A DNA stretch of 64,000 bases from an uncultured Christensenella sp. Lineage in GTDB: Bacteria > Bacillota > Clostridia > Christensenellales > Borkfalkiaceae. The DNA lies in contig CAJTYL010000004.1 in NCBI GenBank assembly GCA_910583855.1, forward strand, positions 62,001 through 126,000, written 5' to 3'. The position numbers were made by a program, and so were the translations under genes. Of the stretch, positions 7,914 through 16,863 are shown in pieces. Every line of letters starts with the position of its first letter. The first letter of the stretch is position 1. Below the pieces are notes generated by a model, which did no database searches, was not told where the DNA came from, and saw only the letters and a list, made by a program, of their open reading frames with translations.

Positions 7914-10586
7914 ATGAAAACCAAGAAGTTAGTTATGGCGGTAGTTGCTGTCACTATGAGCGCTTCGTCCGCTTTGGCATTTGCGGGATGTCACGAACAC
8001 GAATATAAGTGGACCGATATAACCCCCGCAACGTGTGAAAACGCAGGCGAACAAAAAGGCGTGTGCGATTGCGGCGATACCGTGACGCGCGAAGTTGAAG
8101 CAAAGGGGCATAATTACGGCGATTGGAAAATTTCCAAAGCCCCCACTCCTAACGTTGGCGGTAAGGCCGTAAAGGCATGCTCTAACGACGACGGTTGCGC
8201 GGTTATTGCTGCCGACCTGCCTAAACTGACTATTGGCGGCGATGGCTACGACGATTACAAAGAAACCGCAACGGACTACGGCGTACCCTTAAGAACTTAT
8301 AAGCTTAACAATTCAAACGGCAACGTGGAATTGGATTTATCCGTAGCTTTCAGCTTGGACGAAGCTATTAAACTTGCCGTTCACAATCAGCCCAAAGCCG
8401 TGGGTGCGGATATCGTCCGTCAGTCCAAAATGTTGGTGACTCTTAATAATCCGAACATCAACCAGGATTTAATTCCAGACGAAGATAAAATTGTTCCACC
8501 GGATTGGGCAGGATATTTCTACGCTAATTCATCGGCTGAAATCAAGTACGAAAAGTCAGATAATTATATGGGGCTTGTCGATCAATCCGAAAATATCGCC
8601 AAATATTTTACCAAGAATCCTGACGGTTCTATATTCGCCGTTCACGAAAAGTACGTCGGCGGCGGAAGTGCCGCCGTGCTTGAATATGTAACGGATGATG
8701 ACGACCATACGGGTCTTGTAAAAAGGCCTGATTTAGACCCCACGGGCACGTATTGGTTTAACTCCGACGGCACGCTTGCAACGAAGGAAACGGAGCAAGG
8801 AAGGGAAATTCCAGTTGAAAAGCAGATTATAAAAGAAAACGACCCTCAAGAGAAATTTTTCGACGGCTCCGATTTCTACTTTGTTTATTACCACGGTTCT
8901 CCCGCAGACAGGCAATACGGCGTGGCGGACTTCGTGAATATGCTTTACAGTTATGCAAACAACAACGCCAACAGCGGTTTTTCAAGCTCTTCCGAAGCGC
9001 TTGAAAACGGCAATACGAAGTGGTCGTTCACTTACGGCGAAGCGTCTACCGAAACTACCACGGAAAAATCACTGTGCGTTTTCGAAGTTTCTTTCGAGCT
9101 TGATACCGACAACGTAATGGTGGATGCAAGCGTATCTTGCAAAACTTACGTCGGCAATAAGTTTGTTGATTTGGATAACGGTCAGCTTGTAGTTAAAGAG
9201 GGTAAAGAAGATTGCTGGAAGATATGCGAACAATATTCCGTATCTCAGTCCTCTTCTTACGAGAGCGGCGTAGCTCCTACTAATCCTTATAAGTATGAGG
9301 ATATGCTTTTAACTTCTTTCGACTATTCGTTCGGCAAGTTTATGTACAGCGACCCCGTAAAGGGTGAAAGCGTTTACTCTCCTATAACTCCCGATAAAAA
9401 CGGAGTATACGAGTTTAATCCCAACGAGGGCGTATCTATCTTCCTTGAAAATATAGAACCTGCGGATAAATACAATCTGTATTTCGACCCCGTTCAAATT
9501 TTCCTTTACGATGCAAATACGGACAATTTGGTTGAAGAAATAATTATGGACCAGAACAGAAGCACTGAAGGTCACTTCGACGGGACGCTGAACAGAGACA
9601 ATGGTGTTTTCAGTTTCAAAAGTTTGCTTGCAGGCGAGTATAAGCTGGTTATGAAGACGGCTAACTTACAAAAGGAAGCAAAAATAAACGTTCCGTTCAT
9701 CGCGCCTACGGAGTTCGTTCCCAACGTATATTCTTACGACGAAATCCAGCAAAAGTCTACTTGGGTTCCCGCGGCTACCGATAAAGAAGTTTACGAAGGT
9801 CAATCTTTATACTTCAATTCGTACTGCGCACATCCCTTCTACGAAGATAAATCTTATACCGTTAACGTTACAAAAGGCGGCTTAAACGTGACTGCCGACG
9901 TAATGTCGGAAGACGAAGTGGAAGGTCAAAGCGTAAGCAAATTCAACGCTACAACCGCTGGCGAATACACGGTTACCTTAACCTCAAACACGGGTGCGGT
10001 AAAGACCTCTTTTAAGGTTACCGTAAACGCGGCGCCTGTTATCGGCGAACTTTTAACGGGTACTTACAGTAATTCGGACGCTGTTGTTTCCGTAGAATTT
10101 ACCCCCGAAAGCAGCGGCGCAACCGCAGGCGCTTTGGTAATCGATTTGAACGGCGATACTATCAACGCAAATTATGCGTACGATTCGGCGACAGGGAACG
10201 TAAATTTAACCGACGTTACGGGTGCAACCGGCGACAACTTGAATTTCCACCTTGAAATAACCGAAGCGTTCAATCTATTCCTCGTTTACGAAAACGACAA
10301 GGGCAAAGAAACTAAAATTTACGTTTCCAAGGGCTCTAAGAACAACCTCGTCGGCTCTTTCGTTATGACCGATATGGATAACGCCATAGCTCATACTTGC
10401 AACGTCGCGGGCACTTATACCGTAACGCTTAACGCGTCGGCAATGGTTCTTTATAAAATCAACAACGGAAATATCGATTTTAAAATGGCACAATCATTTA
10501 CTATAACGCTTAACGAAGGCGACGTATTTAAGATTTGGTGTAACGGTACGTCTGTAAAGAGTTACACCATAGCCATAAACGAATAA
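7914..10586 (+). CDS. Large secreted lipoprotein with Cys/His-rich N-terminus
   Basis: 890 residues with a lipoprotein signal ending in AFAGC near residue 25. A segment of the kind often seen in gut Clostridia surface proteins follows (HEHEYKW, TCENAG, CDCGDTV, then a second CxNDDGC unit), in which paired Cys and His residues could bind metal or form disulfides. The rest is acidic and beta-rich without a recognised catalytic domain. The last 85 or so residues resemble the end of the next gene product (GTYTVTL, then FTITLNEGDVFKI and YTIAINE). It is the first gene behind a consensus promoter and sits 23 bp before the next lipoprotein gene. Function unknown; surface or adhesive role inferred. 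Confidence 0.82.
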   Translation: MKTKKLVMAVVAVTMSASSALAFAGCHEHEYKWTDITPATCENAGEQKGVCDCGDTVTREVEAKGHNYGDWKISKAPTPNVGGKAVKACSNDDGCAVIAADLPKLTIGGDGYDDYKETATDYGVPLRTYKLNNSNGNVELDLSVAFSLDEAIKLAVHNQPKAVGADIVRQSKMLVTLNNPNINQDLIPDEDKIVPPDWAGYFYANSSAEIKYEKSDNYMGLVDQSENIAKYFTKNPDGSIFAVHEKYVGGGSAAVLEYVTDDDDHTGLVKRPDLDPTGTYWFNSDGTLATKETEQGREIPVEKQIIKENDPQEKFFDGSDFYFVYYHGSPADRQYGVADFVNMLYSYANNNANSGFSSSSEALENGNTKWSFTYGEASTETTTEKSLCVFEVSFELDTDNVMVDASVSCKTYVGNKFVDLDNGQLVVKEGKEDCWKICEQYSVSQSSSYESGVAPTNPYKYEDMLLTSFDYSFGKFMYSDPVKGESVYSPITPDKNGVYEFNPNEGVSIFLENIEPADKYNLYFDPVQIFLYDANTDNLVEEIIMDQNRSTEGHFDGTLNRDNGVFSFKSLLAGEYKLVMKTANLQKEAKINVPFIAPTEFVPNVYSYDEIQQKSTWVPAATDKEVYEGQSLYFNSYCAHPFYEDKSYTVNVTKGGLNVTADVMSEDEVEGQSVSKFNATTAGEYTVTLTSNTGAVKTSFKVTVNAAPVIGELLTGTYSNSDAVVSVEFTPESSGATAGALVIDLNGDTINANYAYDSATGNVNLTDVTGATGDNLNFHLEITEAFNLFLVYENDKGKETKIYVSKGSKNNLVGSFVMTDMDNAIAHTCNVAGTYTVTLNASAMVLYKINNGNIDFKMAQSFTITLNEGDVFKIWCNGTSVKSYTIAINE

Positions 10587-10609
10587 AAGTTTTTTAGGAA
10601 ATATAAGAG

Positions 10610-12814
10610 ATGAAAAAGAAAGAGTTATTAGTTGCGCTGCTGTCGGTACTTTGCGTATCGGCAACGGCGATAGGATTTACCGCATGTAACGACGGGAATA
10701 CGGATGACGAGACTCTCGGCGGCGGGAACACTCACACGCACGTTTTCGGTGACTCTATCGTCACCGATACCGCGCCCTCGGTTGACACCGACGGCGCGGG
10801 GCATAAAAACTGTACCGTAGAAGGCTGTACCGAAACGGAATCCGTACCCATACCTAAACTGGGTTATCAGGTCTCTGTATATCTGCCCGACGGAACTACG
10901 CCGGTAGAAGGCGTTGCGGTAACTATAAAGTCTGAAACCGTAACCACAAACGCGGACGGCTACGCCAAATTTACCAAATTCGGCACGGCTGGCGCGTATC
11001 CCATAAGCGTTGCGCTTGGCGATTACGCAGATGATTACGTGTACGCAACTACCGTTTCAACGACGGCTACCGAAAGTACGGTAAAGGTAACCCTCGGCAA
11101 CTTTATACGTGACGGCAAAACTAAGCAAACCGCGTTCAAAATAAGCGAACTCAGCGCGGAAAAGATACATAAAAACGCAGTTGCGGCAACAGGTGCGTAC
11201 GCTGATGCCCCCGAGTATTACGTTTACACCCCTGAAACGAGCGGTAAGGTATTGATTGAGAACTTGCAAGGCGATTTGTATGTTTACGACGCCTCCGATT
11301 TAGAAATCAGTATGCTTAACAGTAGCGGTAATATGGTGCTGAATCTTACCGCAGGCAATAAATACTATCTTAAGGCGCAGACCAATTACAGTTGTTACGG
11401 CGTCGACGGATATTTTTATAACTTTAAGGTAAGGGCGGTTACCGCCGACGATTCGGAGACGGCAGGCTGTTTGGCTTCGACCGTTGAAAACGGAACCGTA
11501 AAATCGTATGAGAACAATGACTATTTTGACAGGTACTACAAAATCACGCTTGATGAAAATAGCTTGTTAACTTTGACCGTTAATTGTTCGACAAACTATT
11601 CTTCGGCTGAAATTAACGTTTATTCGGACGAGGATTGCACGCAAAGCGTCAGCGTAGGGGATTACGGATATTTTTCTTACTCTCTTAGTGCCAATATCGA
11701 CTTATCGAACCAAGCGATATTACCAGCGGGTACTTATTGGATAAAAGCGACGTTCAGACCTTACGGCAAGAATCCCACGATGAGTTTGAAGTTCGTAACC
11801 GAAAAAGTGCAGAACGTCAACTATACAATAACGGTAAAGGACAACAGCAATGCGGTTGTTGCAAACAGAACCGTTTACCTTAAAGACGGTACTACCACGG
11901 TTGCAACGGGGACTACCGATACTAACGGCGTCGTTACATTTAGCGACGTGTACCCCGGCAAGTATAAAGTAGACGTTGACGTTGAAGACGGCGTTTACGG
12001 TTATAATACCAAAGTAACGACGCGAGTAGGAAAGGAAGAATACGTTGTAACGTTGATAGGCAAAGTTAACTATGCGTTTAACGTATATTTGGCGGACGGT
12101 ACGACCGCTGTCTCCGGCGTAACTGTTACCCTTTATGAAATAAGCTATTCCGCTCCCAGTAAAGAAATCGCTAAGGCAACTACCGACGCAAACGGTCAAG
12201 TTACATTTAACGTGTTGCCCAGCAATAATTACTATTATTCGGTAACGAACGTTCCCGAGGGCTATTACGAGCCGGAAAATCCCGAAGAGGGATGCGTTCA
12301 GATTCACAATACGACCGTAAACGTAACGTTGCAGCAGATTAAAACTTACAGCATAACCGTAAACGATACGGACGGCAACCCTATTGCGGGCGTAGAAGTT
12401 ACGGTTAACGGCATAACGGCAACTACCGACGCAAACGGTTTGGTTTCAATTGAAACGATTGCAGGCGTTTACAGTATAGAAATCAAGGGTTACACGACCA
12501 ACGACAAGACTGCGGCGGACGGCTCGCCTTTAACCGTTACGGCAACCGTAAAAGAAGTTGTACCGTTTGAAGGCACGTATAATTTCAGCGATTATAAAAC
12601 GCACGATGTTCTTGAAAGCGGTACGTACGTAATTACTACGGAATGGAGTGGTGGATTTAATGAAGTTTACGTCAACGGAAGTGATTATTATGATTGTAAA
12701 TTCTCTGATGATTATCGCACCTGTACCGTTACGCTTGAAGCAGGTCAAACTTTCTCAATAAGGGCGTATGGAATCCTTGAAGGTAACCCTACCTACACCA
12801 TAACGAAGGCATAA
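10610..12814 (+). CDS. Secreted lipoprotein with repeated carboxypeptidase-regulatory-like (CnaB-type) domains
   Basis: 734 residues, signal ending in GFTAC near residue 25. After a His/Cys-rich linker come several copies of a beta-sandwich unit starting like YQVSVYLPDGTTPVEGV, YTITVKDNSNAVVANR, YAFNVYLADGTTAVSGV and YSITVNDTDGNPIAGV, each followed by TTDANG-type turns. These match CnaB/carboxypeptidase-regulatory-like domains, usually structural spacers of surface proteins. The C-terminal 80 residues share a motif with the preceding lipoprotein. The strong terminator at 12864 ends the two-gene unit. No sortase motif is visible; anchoring is by lipid. Confidence 0.82.
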   Translation: MKKKELLVALLSVLCVSATAIGFTACNDGNTDDETLGGGNTHTHVFGDSIVTDTAPSVDTDGAGHKNCTVEGCTETESVPIPKLGYQVSVYLPDGTTPVEGVAVTIKSETVTTNADGYAKFTKFGTAGAYPISVALGDYADDYVYATTVSTTATESTVKVTLGNFIRDGKTKQTAFKISELSAEKIHKNAVAATGAYADAPEYYVYTPETSGKVLIENLQGDLYVYDASDLEISMLNSSGNMVLNLTAGNKYYLKAQTNYSCYGVDGYFYNFKVRAVTADDSETAGCLASTVENGTVKSYENNDYFDRYYKITLDENSLLTLTVNCSTNYSSAEINVYSDEDCTQSVSVGDYGYFSYSLSANIDLSNQAILPAGTYWIKATFRPYGKNPTMSLKFVTEKVQNVNYTITVKDNSNAVVANRTVYLKDGTTTVATGTTDTNGVVTFSDVYPGKYKVDVDVEDGVYGYNTKVTTRVGKEEYVVTLIGKVNYAFNVYLADGTTAVSGVTVTLYEISYSAPSKEIAKATTDANGQVTFNVLPSNNYYYSVTNVPEGYYEPENPEEGCVQIHNTTVNVTLQQIKTYSITVNDTDGNPIAGVEVTVNGITATTDANGLVSIETIAGVYSIEIKGYTTNDKTAADGSPLTVTATVKEVVPFEGTYNFSDYKTHDVLESGTYVITTEWSGGFNEVYVNGSDYYDCKFSDDYRTCTVTLEAGQTFSIRAYGILEGNPTYTITKA

Positions 12815-12863
12815 GGCGAACACGTCGTTTAATGGATAAAACTTTGTAAAAGCGATTTAAAAA

Positions 12864-12891
12864 CCCTGCGGCTTCTGCCGCAGGGTTTTTT
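12864..12891 (+). terminator. Intrinsic terminator of the lipoprotein operon
   Basis: Perfect 9-bp stem CCCTGCGGC/GCCGCAGGG with a TTCT loop, followed by six T residues. Confidence 0.92.
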
Positions 12892-12914
12892 ATTGTTTAC
12901 GGTTAAAGATTGAG

Positions 12915-12943
12915 TTTACTTTTGCGGGAAAATAAGCTATAAT
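12915..12943 (+). promoter_or_regulatory. Promoter giving a leaderless mRNA for the CvpA-like gene
   Basis: TTTACT at 12915-12920, 17-bp spacer, TATAAT at 12938-12943. Only six bases (TAAATT) separate the -10 box from the ATG at 12950, so the transcript should begin at or next to the start codon. No Shine-Dalgarno sequence could fit. Confidence 0.78.
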
Positions 12944-12949
12944 TAAATT

Positions 12950-13525
12950 ATGTTAGTAGTCGATTGGATATTTCTGGGTATTATATTGGGCGGACTGGTG
13001 CTTGGCGCGTTGTTCGGCTTCGGCGGAATTTTTAAGTTCTTCACTACGGGTATATTCGGCGTAATCATATCCGTGGCGGTATGCATTCTCGTGGGTACTG
13101 CGTTTTACGGACCGTGCGAGCCGTTTTTAATAAAAATTCAGGATGCTATTATGGCAAACGAAAACTGGTTTTGCCAGTTTCTCGGCAAGCTGAACATACA
13201 GGTAATTTTGTATTACGTGATAATGTTCATTATAGTCTGGCTGTTAAGATTTATCGTAGTAAAGATTATAAAGGGCATTTCGGAAAGCGAAAACAAGGTG
13301 GTTAAAACCGTTAACAGAATTTTGGGCTCGCTGTTCTTTCTTGCAATACTGCTACTTATTTTCTTCTTCGTGTTCTTCCTAATAGGCTGGGTAGGCGGTC
13401 AAACGGCGGATAATTTCAGCGAATATCTTGCGGGCGGCGCGCTTAGGCTTGACAGACTTTTCGAGTTTTTACGCCCGACCGAAGAGGCGGACGTCGCCCT
13501 GTTGTTATTGATGCAAACCGTATAA
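12950..13525 (+). CDS. CvpA-like integral membrane protein
   Basis: 191 residues with four hydrophobic segments (about 5-25, 35-55, 82-105 and 122-148) and the glycine-rich first helix pattern GIILGGLVLGALFGFGG seen in CvpA-family proteins. CvpA proteins are small envelope proteins with poorly defined roles. The hydrophilic C-terminus after residue 155 is short. It is expressed from its own apparently leaderless promoter and ends just before a hairpin terminator. The family assignment rests on topology and glycine pattern only. Confidence 0.65.
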   Translation: MLVVDWIFLGIILGGLVLGALFGFGGIFKFFTTGIFGVIISVAVCILVGTAFYGPCEPFLIKIQDAIMANENWFCQFLGKLNIQVILYYVIMFIIVWLLRFIVVKIIKGISESENKVVKTVNRILGSLFFLAILLLIFFFVFFLIGWVGGQTADNFSEYLAGGALRLDRLFEFLRPTEEADVALLLLMQTV

Positions 13526-13530
13526 ATTTT

Positions 13531-13570
13531 ATGCGCAAAGGCAATTTATTCAGCCGTTGCGCATATTTTT
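13531..13570 (+). terminator. Intrinsic terminator after the CvpA-like gene
   Basis: ATGCGCAA (13531-13538) pairs with TTGCGCAT (13557-13564), with an inner GGC/GCC helix, followed by ATTTTTA. This hairpin contains an alternative upstream ATG (13531) for the next gene and argues against that start. Confidence 0.7.
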
Positions 13571-13575
13571 ATATT

Positions 13576-13950
13576 ATGGAAGTAAACTTTTCCTCATTAA
13601 AGCAAAAGGACGTAATAAATTTAAACGACGGTAAAAATATGGGTAAGGTGTGCGATATAAGCTTTTCCTTTCCCGAAAACTGTGTTCTCGGCTTTACCGT
13701 TACGGGTTGCAAAGGCTTTAAGTTTTCAAAGCAAGAAGTCTTTATTCCGATAAAGAACGTGGTTAAAATAGGCAAGGACGCCGTCCTCGTAAAGTTTGGC
13801 GAAAAGGAAGGCAAGCCCGACGGACCGCCGCCCCCGCCCAAGAATAACTGTCCGCCGCCATGTCCTCCGCCGTATCCGCCTGACAACTGCCCGCCGCATA
13901 ACTGCCCGCCGCCTAGACCCGACAGGCGCAGCTACGACGAGTACGAGTAA
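13576..13950 (+). CDS. YlmC/YmxH-family PRC-barrel protein with Cys-Pro-rich tail
   Basis: From the ATG at 13576 the protein has 124 residues. The first 75 match the YlmC/YmxH PRC-barrel family of spore-forming Bacillota (EVNFSSLKQKDVINLNDGK, then GKVCDISF and VLVKFGEKEG), whose function is unclear. Unusually, a tail of about 40 residues follows, built of Pro, Cys, Asn and His (five CPP units) and ending in an acidic Tyr-rich tip. I reject the in-frame ATG at 13531 because it lies in the preceding terminator stem. No Shine-Dalgarno is visible before 13576. The tail could be a metal-binding or cross-linking extension, as in some spore-coat proteins; that is inference. Confidence 0.75.
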   Translation: MEVNFSSLKQKDVINLNDGKNMGKVCDISFSFPENCVLGFTVTGCKGFKFSKQEVFIPIKNVVKIGKDAVLVKFGEKEGKPDGPPPPPKNNCPPPCPPPYPPDNCPPHNCPPPRPDRRSYDEYE

Positions 13951-13998
13951 GCGTTCCGCTGAAGCCGCATTTTTTAGCGTAATTCAAATATACGTAAT

Positions 13999-14027
13999 AG
14001 CCGCCGCGCTTTTTAAGCGCGGCGGCT
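13999..14027. terminator. Bidirectional terminator between convergent genes
   Basis: AGCCGCCGCGCTT pairs with AAGCGCGGCGGCT across a very short loop. It separates the PRC-barrel gene from the convergent DUF4363 gene and can serve both strands. Confidence 0.75.
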
Positions 14028-14032
14028 TCGGT

Positions 14033-14410
14033 TTAGAATATATTCTCCAATCTTATTCTGTAAGCGTCGGGCAGGTTTTTTGCAATCTCTTTTAAAACCT
14101 CTACCTTGCCGAGCGCCAGCTCGTAATTTCCGTTGTACAAAAGTCCGCACGCCTCGCTAAGCCAGTAATCCACGTAAGAAATATCATTGTGCGGTACCAA
14201 AATCTGTAATTTAGATTTCTTGTCCGTCCAAAGCGTTCTTACGGCATAGCCGTCCTCGCGCGTTGCCGTTTCGTTTTCGATTTTTTCGTACAGGCTGTCA
14301 AGCGCAACTGCAAATTCGTCTATCTGCTTCATCATATACAGCTCTGAAAAAATGAACAGTCCCACGCACACGAGGATTGCCGCAACCGTGTAACAAATTG
14401 CTTTTACCAT
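14033..14410 (-). CDS. DUF4363 family membrane-anchored protein
   Basis: 125 residues with one N-terminal membrane helix (about 5-25) and a helical external part containing the DEFxxxLDSLYEKIENET and WLSEACGLLYNGNYELALGKVEVLKEI patterns typical of DUF4363. The gene overlaps the upstream DUF421 gene by 7 nt, and these two families are commonly adjacent in Clostridia. The biochemical role is unknown. A shared function with the DUF421 protein at the membrane is inferred from translational coupling. Confidence 0.82.
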   Translation of the reverse strand: MVKAICYTVAAILVCVGLFIFSELYMMKQIDEFAVALDSLYEKIENETATREDGYAVRTLWTDKKSKLQILVPHNDISYVDYWLSEACGLLYNGNYELALGKVEVLKEIAKNLPDAYRIRLENIF

Positions 14411-15081
14411 TCGCCTTTCACCTCAATCTGCAAAATTTTATACTTTTCTCCGCGTTTTTGAAAGTATGCCCTGCCTTCTGAGTTTACGGTCATGGCAACC
14501 ACTTCTTTAAGCTTTGCGTTCTGTTCTGTTAATATTTTGTTCAGTTTTTCGCGGTTGTACCCGCAACGCGTAAGATTTTGTTCGTCGGCCTTACCCCTGT
14601 CAATCAGTAAAAGCGGAAGAGAAGGCGAGGCGGTCGTTTCTTCCTTTTCAAGGGCGGTAAACGAGCCGTTCGCTTCGTAGATGCCGTAGTACACGTCGTC
14701 TATATTGAAGTAGCCCGCGCCGCGCATACTCTCTATCAAATCACTTACGTCAAGATTGTTCTTTTTTAACTGAAATTCGTCGATACCGTTTTTATTGATT
14801 ACAACGGACGGTTTGCCGCTTATAACCGTTTTCATCGGTTTAAACCACAGCTCCAAAAGCCACACTATCTGGTGTAGTATGAAAATGGTTATTATGGCGA
14901 TGATTCCGTACAATATGGGAATGGAGGTGTCAGCCATAGGTATGCAGGCAAGTTCGGCTATAACTAAGCTTATAACGAACTCGAAGGGCTGCATCTCGCC
15001 AATCTGACTTTTGCCCATCAGCCGCATAATCAAAAGCAGGGTTACGAATATAATTGCCGTGCGAATAAATATCAGTGCCAT
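14404..15081 (-). CDS. DUF421 (YetF-like) membrane protein
   Basis: 225 residues with three membrane helices in the first 80 residues, including the family signature RLMGKSQIGEMQPFEFVISLVIAELA, followed by a soluble YetF-type domain with KPSVVINKNGIDEFQLKKNNLDVSDLI. YetF/DUF421 proteins are inner-membrane proteins often linked to sporulation or envelope stress, with unknown activity. The start ATG at 15081 has no Shine-Dalgarno. A GATAAT-like -10 lies 9 nt upstream on the minus strand, so a nearly leaderless transcript is possible. It is divergent from the folate operon. Confidence 0.87.
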   Translation of the reverse strand: MALIFIRTAIIFVTLLLIMRLMGKSQIGEMQPFEFVISLVIAELACIPMADTSIPILYGIIAIITIFILHQIVWLLELWFKPMKTVISGKPSVVINKNGIDEFQLKKNNLDVSDLIESMRGAGYFNIDDVYYGIYEANGSFTALEKEETTASPSLPLLLIDRGKADEQNLTRCGYNREKLNKILTEQNAKLKEVVAMTVNSEGRAYFQKRGEKYKILQIEVKGEW

Positions 15082-15115
15082 AAAATTAGTATTATCAAAA
15101 TAATTTACAATATTC

Positions 15116-15144
15116 TTGCTTTATTTGCCCATATGTGCTATAAT
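15116..15144 (+). promoter_or_regulatory. Promoter of the folate operon
   Basis: TTGCTT at 15116-15121, 17-bp spacer, TATAAT at 15139-15144. GAGGT at 15159-15163 then precedes the TTG start at 15170 by 6 nt. Confidence 0.8.
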
Positions 15145-15169
15145 TCTCGTAAATTTTTGAGGTAATTTT

Positions 15170-16336
15170 TTGAACTGTAACAAGGTTATATCCGCGGACT
15201 TATTGCCGGACGCGCGGGGTATACGATTGGGCGTAGAACGCACTGAAAAGATTTTAAAAGAGCTTTCAAATCCCGACGAAAAGCTTAAAATAATTCATAT
15301 AGCCGGAACTAACGGCAAGGGCTCCACGGCGGAATATTTTACTTGTATATTAGTTGCAGCCGGCAAAAAGACAGGCACGTTTTTATCGCCGCAAATCTAT
15401 TCGTTTTACGACCAGATTAAAATAGACGGTAAATCCGTTTCATCCGAACTTTACGAAAAATACAAAGTGAACGCCGAAGCGACCGAATTTGAAAAACTTA
15501 CCGCTACCGCGCTTGCGCTATTTGCCGGCGAGGGTTGCGAGTGGGCGGTAATCGAGTGCGGTATGGGCGGGAAGACTGACGCGACGAACGCAATTTCAAA
15601 AAAGGAACTTGCGGTAATAAATTCGGTTTCTTTGGAACACACCGATTATTTAGGCGCAAGCGTGCGTGAAATTTGCGCACAGAAAGCGGGAATTATAAAG
15701 AACTGCCCCGTAATAATCAACGCGCACCAAACGAAGGAAGCGCGTGAGTATTTTGCGCAATACCGTTTTGCCGATAAGCTGGAACAAATTTTCGAGGGCG
15801 GGTTTGTGTACGGCGGAAAGACGTTTGCGCTGAAAGCCGAAGGCTGCTTGCAACCCTGCAACGCGGCTTGCGCGATAGAGGGGGCAAGGCTTTTAGGCAT
15901 TGACGAAAGCGCGATAGAACTCGGCGTCGCGCAGTGTCTTCCGCGCGGAAGACTTGAAAAGTTTTTTATCGGCGGCAGGGAATATATCCTTGACGGCGCG
16001 CACAATCCCGAAGCGTTCGTCCCGCTCAAAAAATATCTTCTGTCGCGCGATTGCTTCCGCACGGTAATTTTCGGATGTTTAAAGGATAAGGATATTGACG
16101 GCTGTCTTCACAACGTTATCGCAAATGAAGTTATTGCGGTTGAGTGTCCTAGCGAGAGAACGCGTAGTTTGGAAGACGTAGCCGCGCTTTGTCGCCGATA
16201 TTTCGGCAAAAACAGGGTTGATACGGCGGAAAGCGTTTCTTCGGCTTTGGATAAGGCAAGCGGCGAAGTGGTTGCCGTGTGCGGTTCGTTTACGATTTTA
16301 GAGGAGGCAAAACGGTGGATAGAGAAAAGGTTATAA
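15170..16336 (+). CDS. folC: Folylpolyglutamate synthase / dihydrofolate synthase
   Basis: 388 residues of the Mur-ligase family. FolC adds glutamate to dihydropteroate and folates in the cytoplasm. The P-loop HIAGTNGKGST is at residues 43-53, the folate-site stretch LSPQIYSFYDQIKIDG follows, and later motifs include IECGMGGKTDATN (usual GGRxDATN), SLEHTDYLG and DGAHNPEAF. I use the TTG at 15170 because it has a well-spaced GAGGT and the promoter lies 25 bp before. It overlaps folE by 22 nt. As first gene of folC-folE-folP-folB/K it supports a complete pteroate branch. Confidence 0.93.
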   Translation: MNCNKVISADLLPDARGIRLGVERTEKILKELSNPDEKLKIIHIAGTNGKGSTAEYFTCILVAAGKKTGTFLSPQIYSFYDQIKIDGKSVSSELYEKYKVNAEATEFEKLTATALALFAGEGCEWAVIECGMGGKTDATNAISKKELAVINSVSLEHTDYLGASVREICAQKAGIIKNCPVIINAHQTKEAREYFAQYRFADKLEQIFEGGFVYGGKTFALKAEGCLQPCNAACAIEGARLLGIDESAIELGVAQCLPRGRLEKFFIGGREYILDGAHNPEAFVPLKKYLLSRDCFRTVIFGCLKDKDIDGCLHNVIANEVIAVECPSERTRSLEDVAALCRRYFGKNRVDTAESVSSALDKASGEVVAVCGSFTILEEAKRWIEKRL

Positions 16337-16861
16337 GGGCGGTCGAAGACTTGCTTGACGCCCTCGGCGAGGACGGAAACAGAGAGGGATTAAGGGATAC
16401 CCCCCCGACGCGTTGCGGACGCGTACGCCGAGCTGCTTTCGGGCGAGGGGCAGACTGCGGAAGAGCATTTATCCCGCACGTTTGAGTCCGATAGCGGGGA
16501 TACGGTGGTTGAAAGCGATATTTACTTTTCCTCGCTCTGCGAGCATCACCTGATGCCCTTCTTCGGTAAAATCGCAATAGCTTATATTCCCGACGGCAAT
16601 GTGGTGGGGCTATCGAAGCTTGCGCGCACCGTTGAGGTGTTTGCCCGCAGACTGCAAATTCAGGAAAGACTTACGAGGCAGATTGCCGAAGAGATTATGC
16701 GCGTTTTAAAGCCGAAAGGCGTTTTCATTGTCTGTGAGGCGGAACACACCTGTATGACCTGCCGCGGCGTTAAAAAGGCGGGTAGCAAGACTGTAACCTA
16801 CTGTGCGTTGGGTGATTTCGGCGAGGATAAAAGGAAGGAAGTTTTAGCGCTTTTAAAATAA
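16315..16861 (+). pseudogene. folE: GTP cyclohydrolase I, frameshifted in a C7 run
   Basis: FolE makes dihydroneopterin triphosphate from GTP, the first step of folate synthesis. The gene starts at GTG 16315 behind GAGGAGG, inside the end of folC. The N-terminal part VDREKVIRAVEDLLDALGEDGNREGLRDTP is in one frame. The expected continuation RRVADAYAELLSGEGQTAEEHL is in another, and the switch falls exactly in seven C residues at 16400-16406; six would restore a single frame of 181 residues. The downstream part has the zinc ligands and active-site motifs CEHHLMPFFGKIAIAYIP and CMTCRGVKK. This is either a real pseudogene, slippage-dependent expression or a consensus error. Confidence 0.9.
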
Positions 16862-16863
16862 TA

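Noticed and set aside
11720..12307. 195-codon minus-strand frame inside the CnaB-type lipoprotein gene
   Set aside because: Its translation has no recognisable domain and the plus-strand frame has clear repeats and a signal peptide.
13531..13575. Upstream ATG for the PRC-barrel protein
   Set aside because: It is in the 5' arm of the terminator hairpin of the previous gene, and the extra residues are not part of the family.
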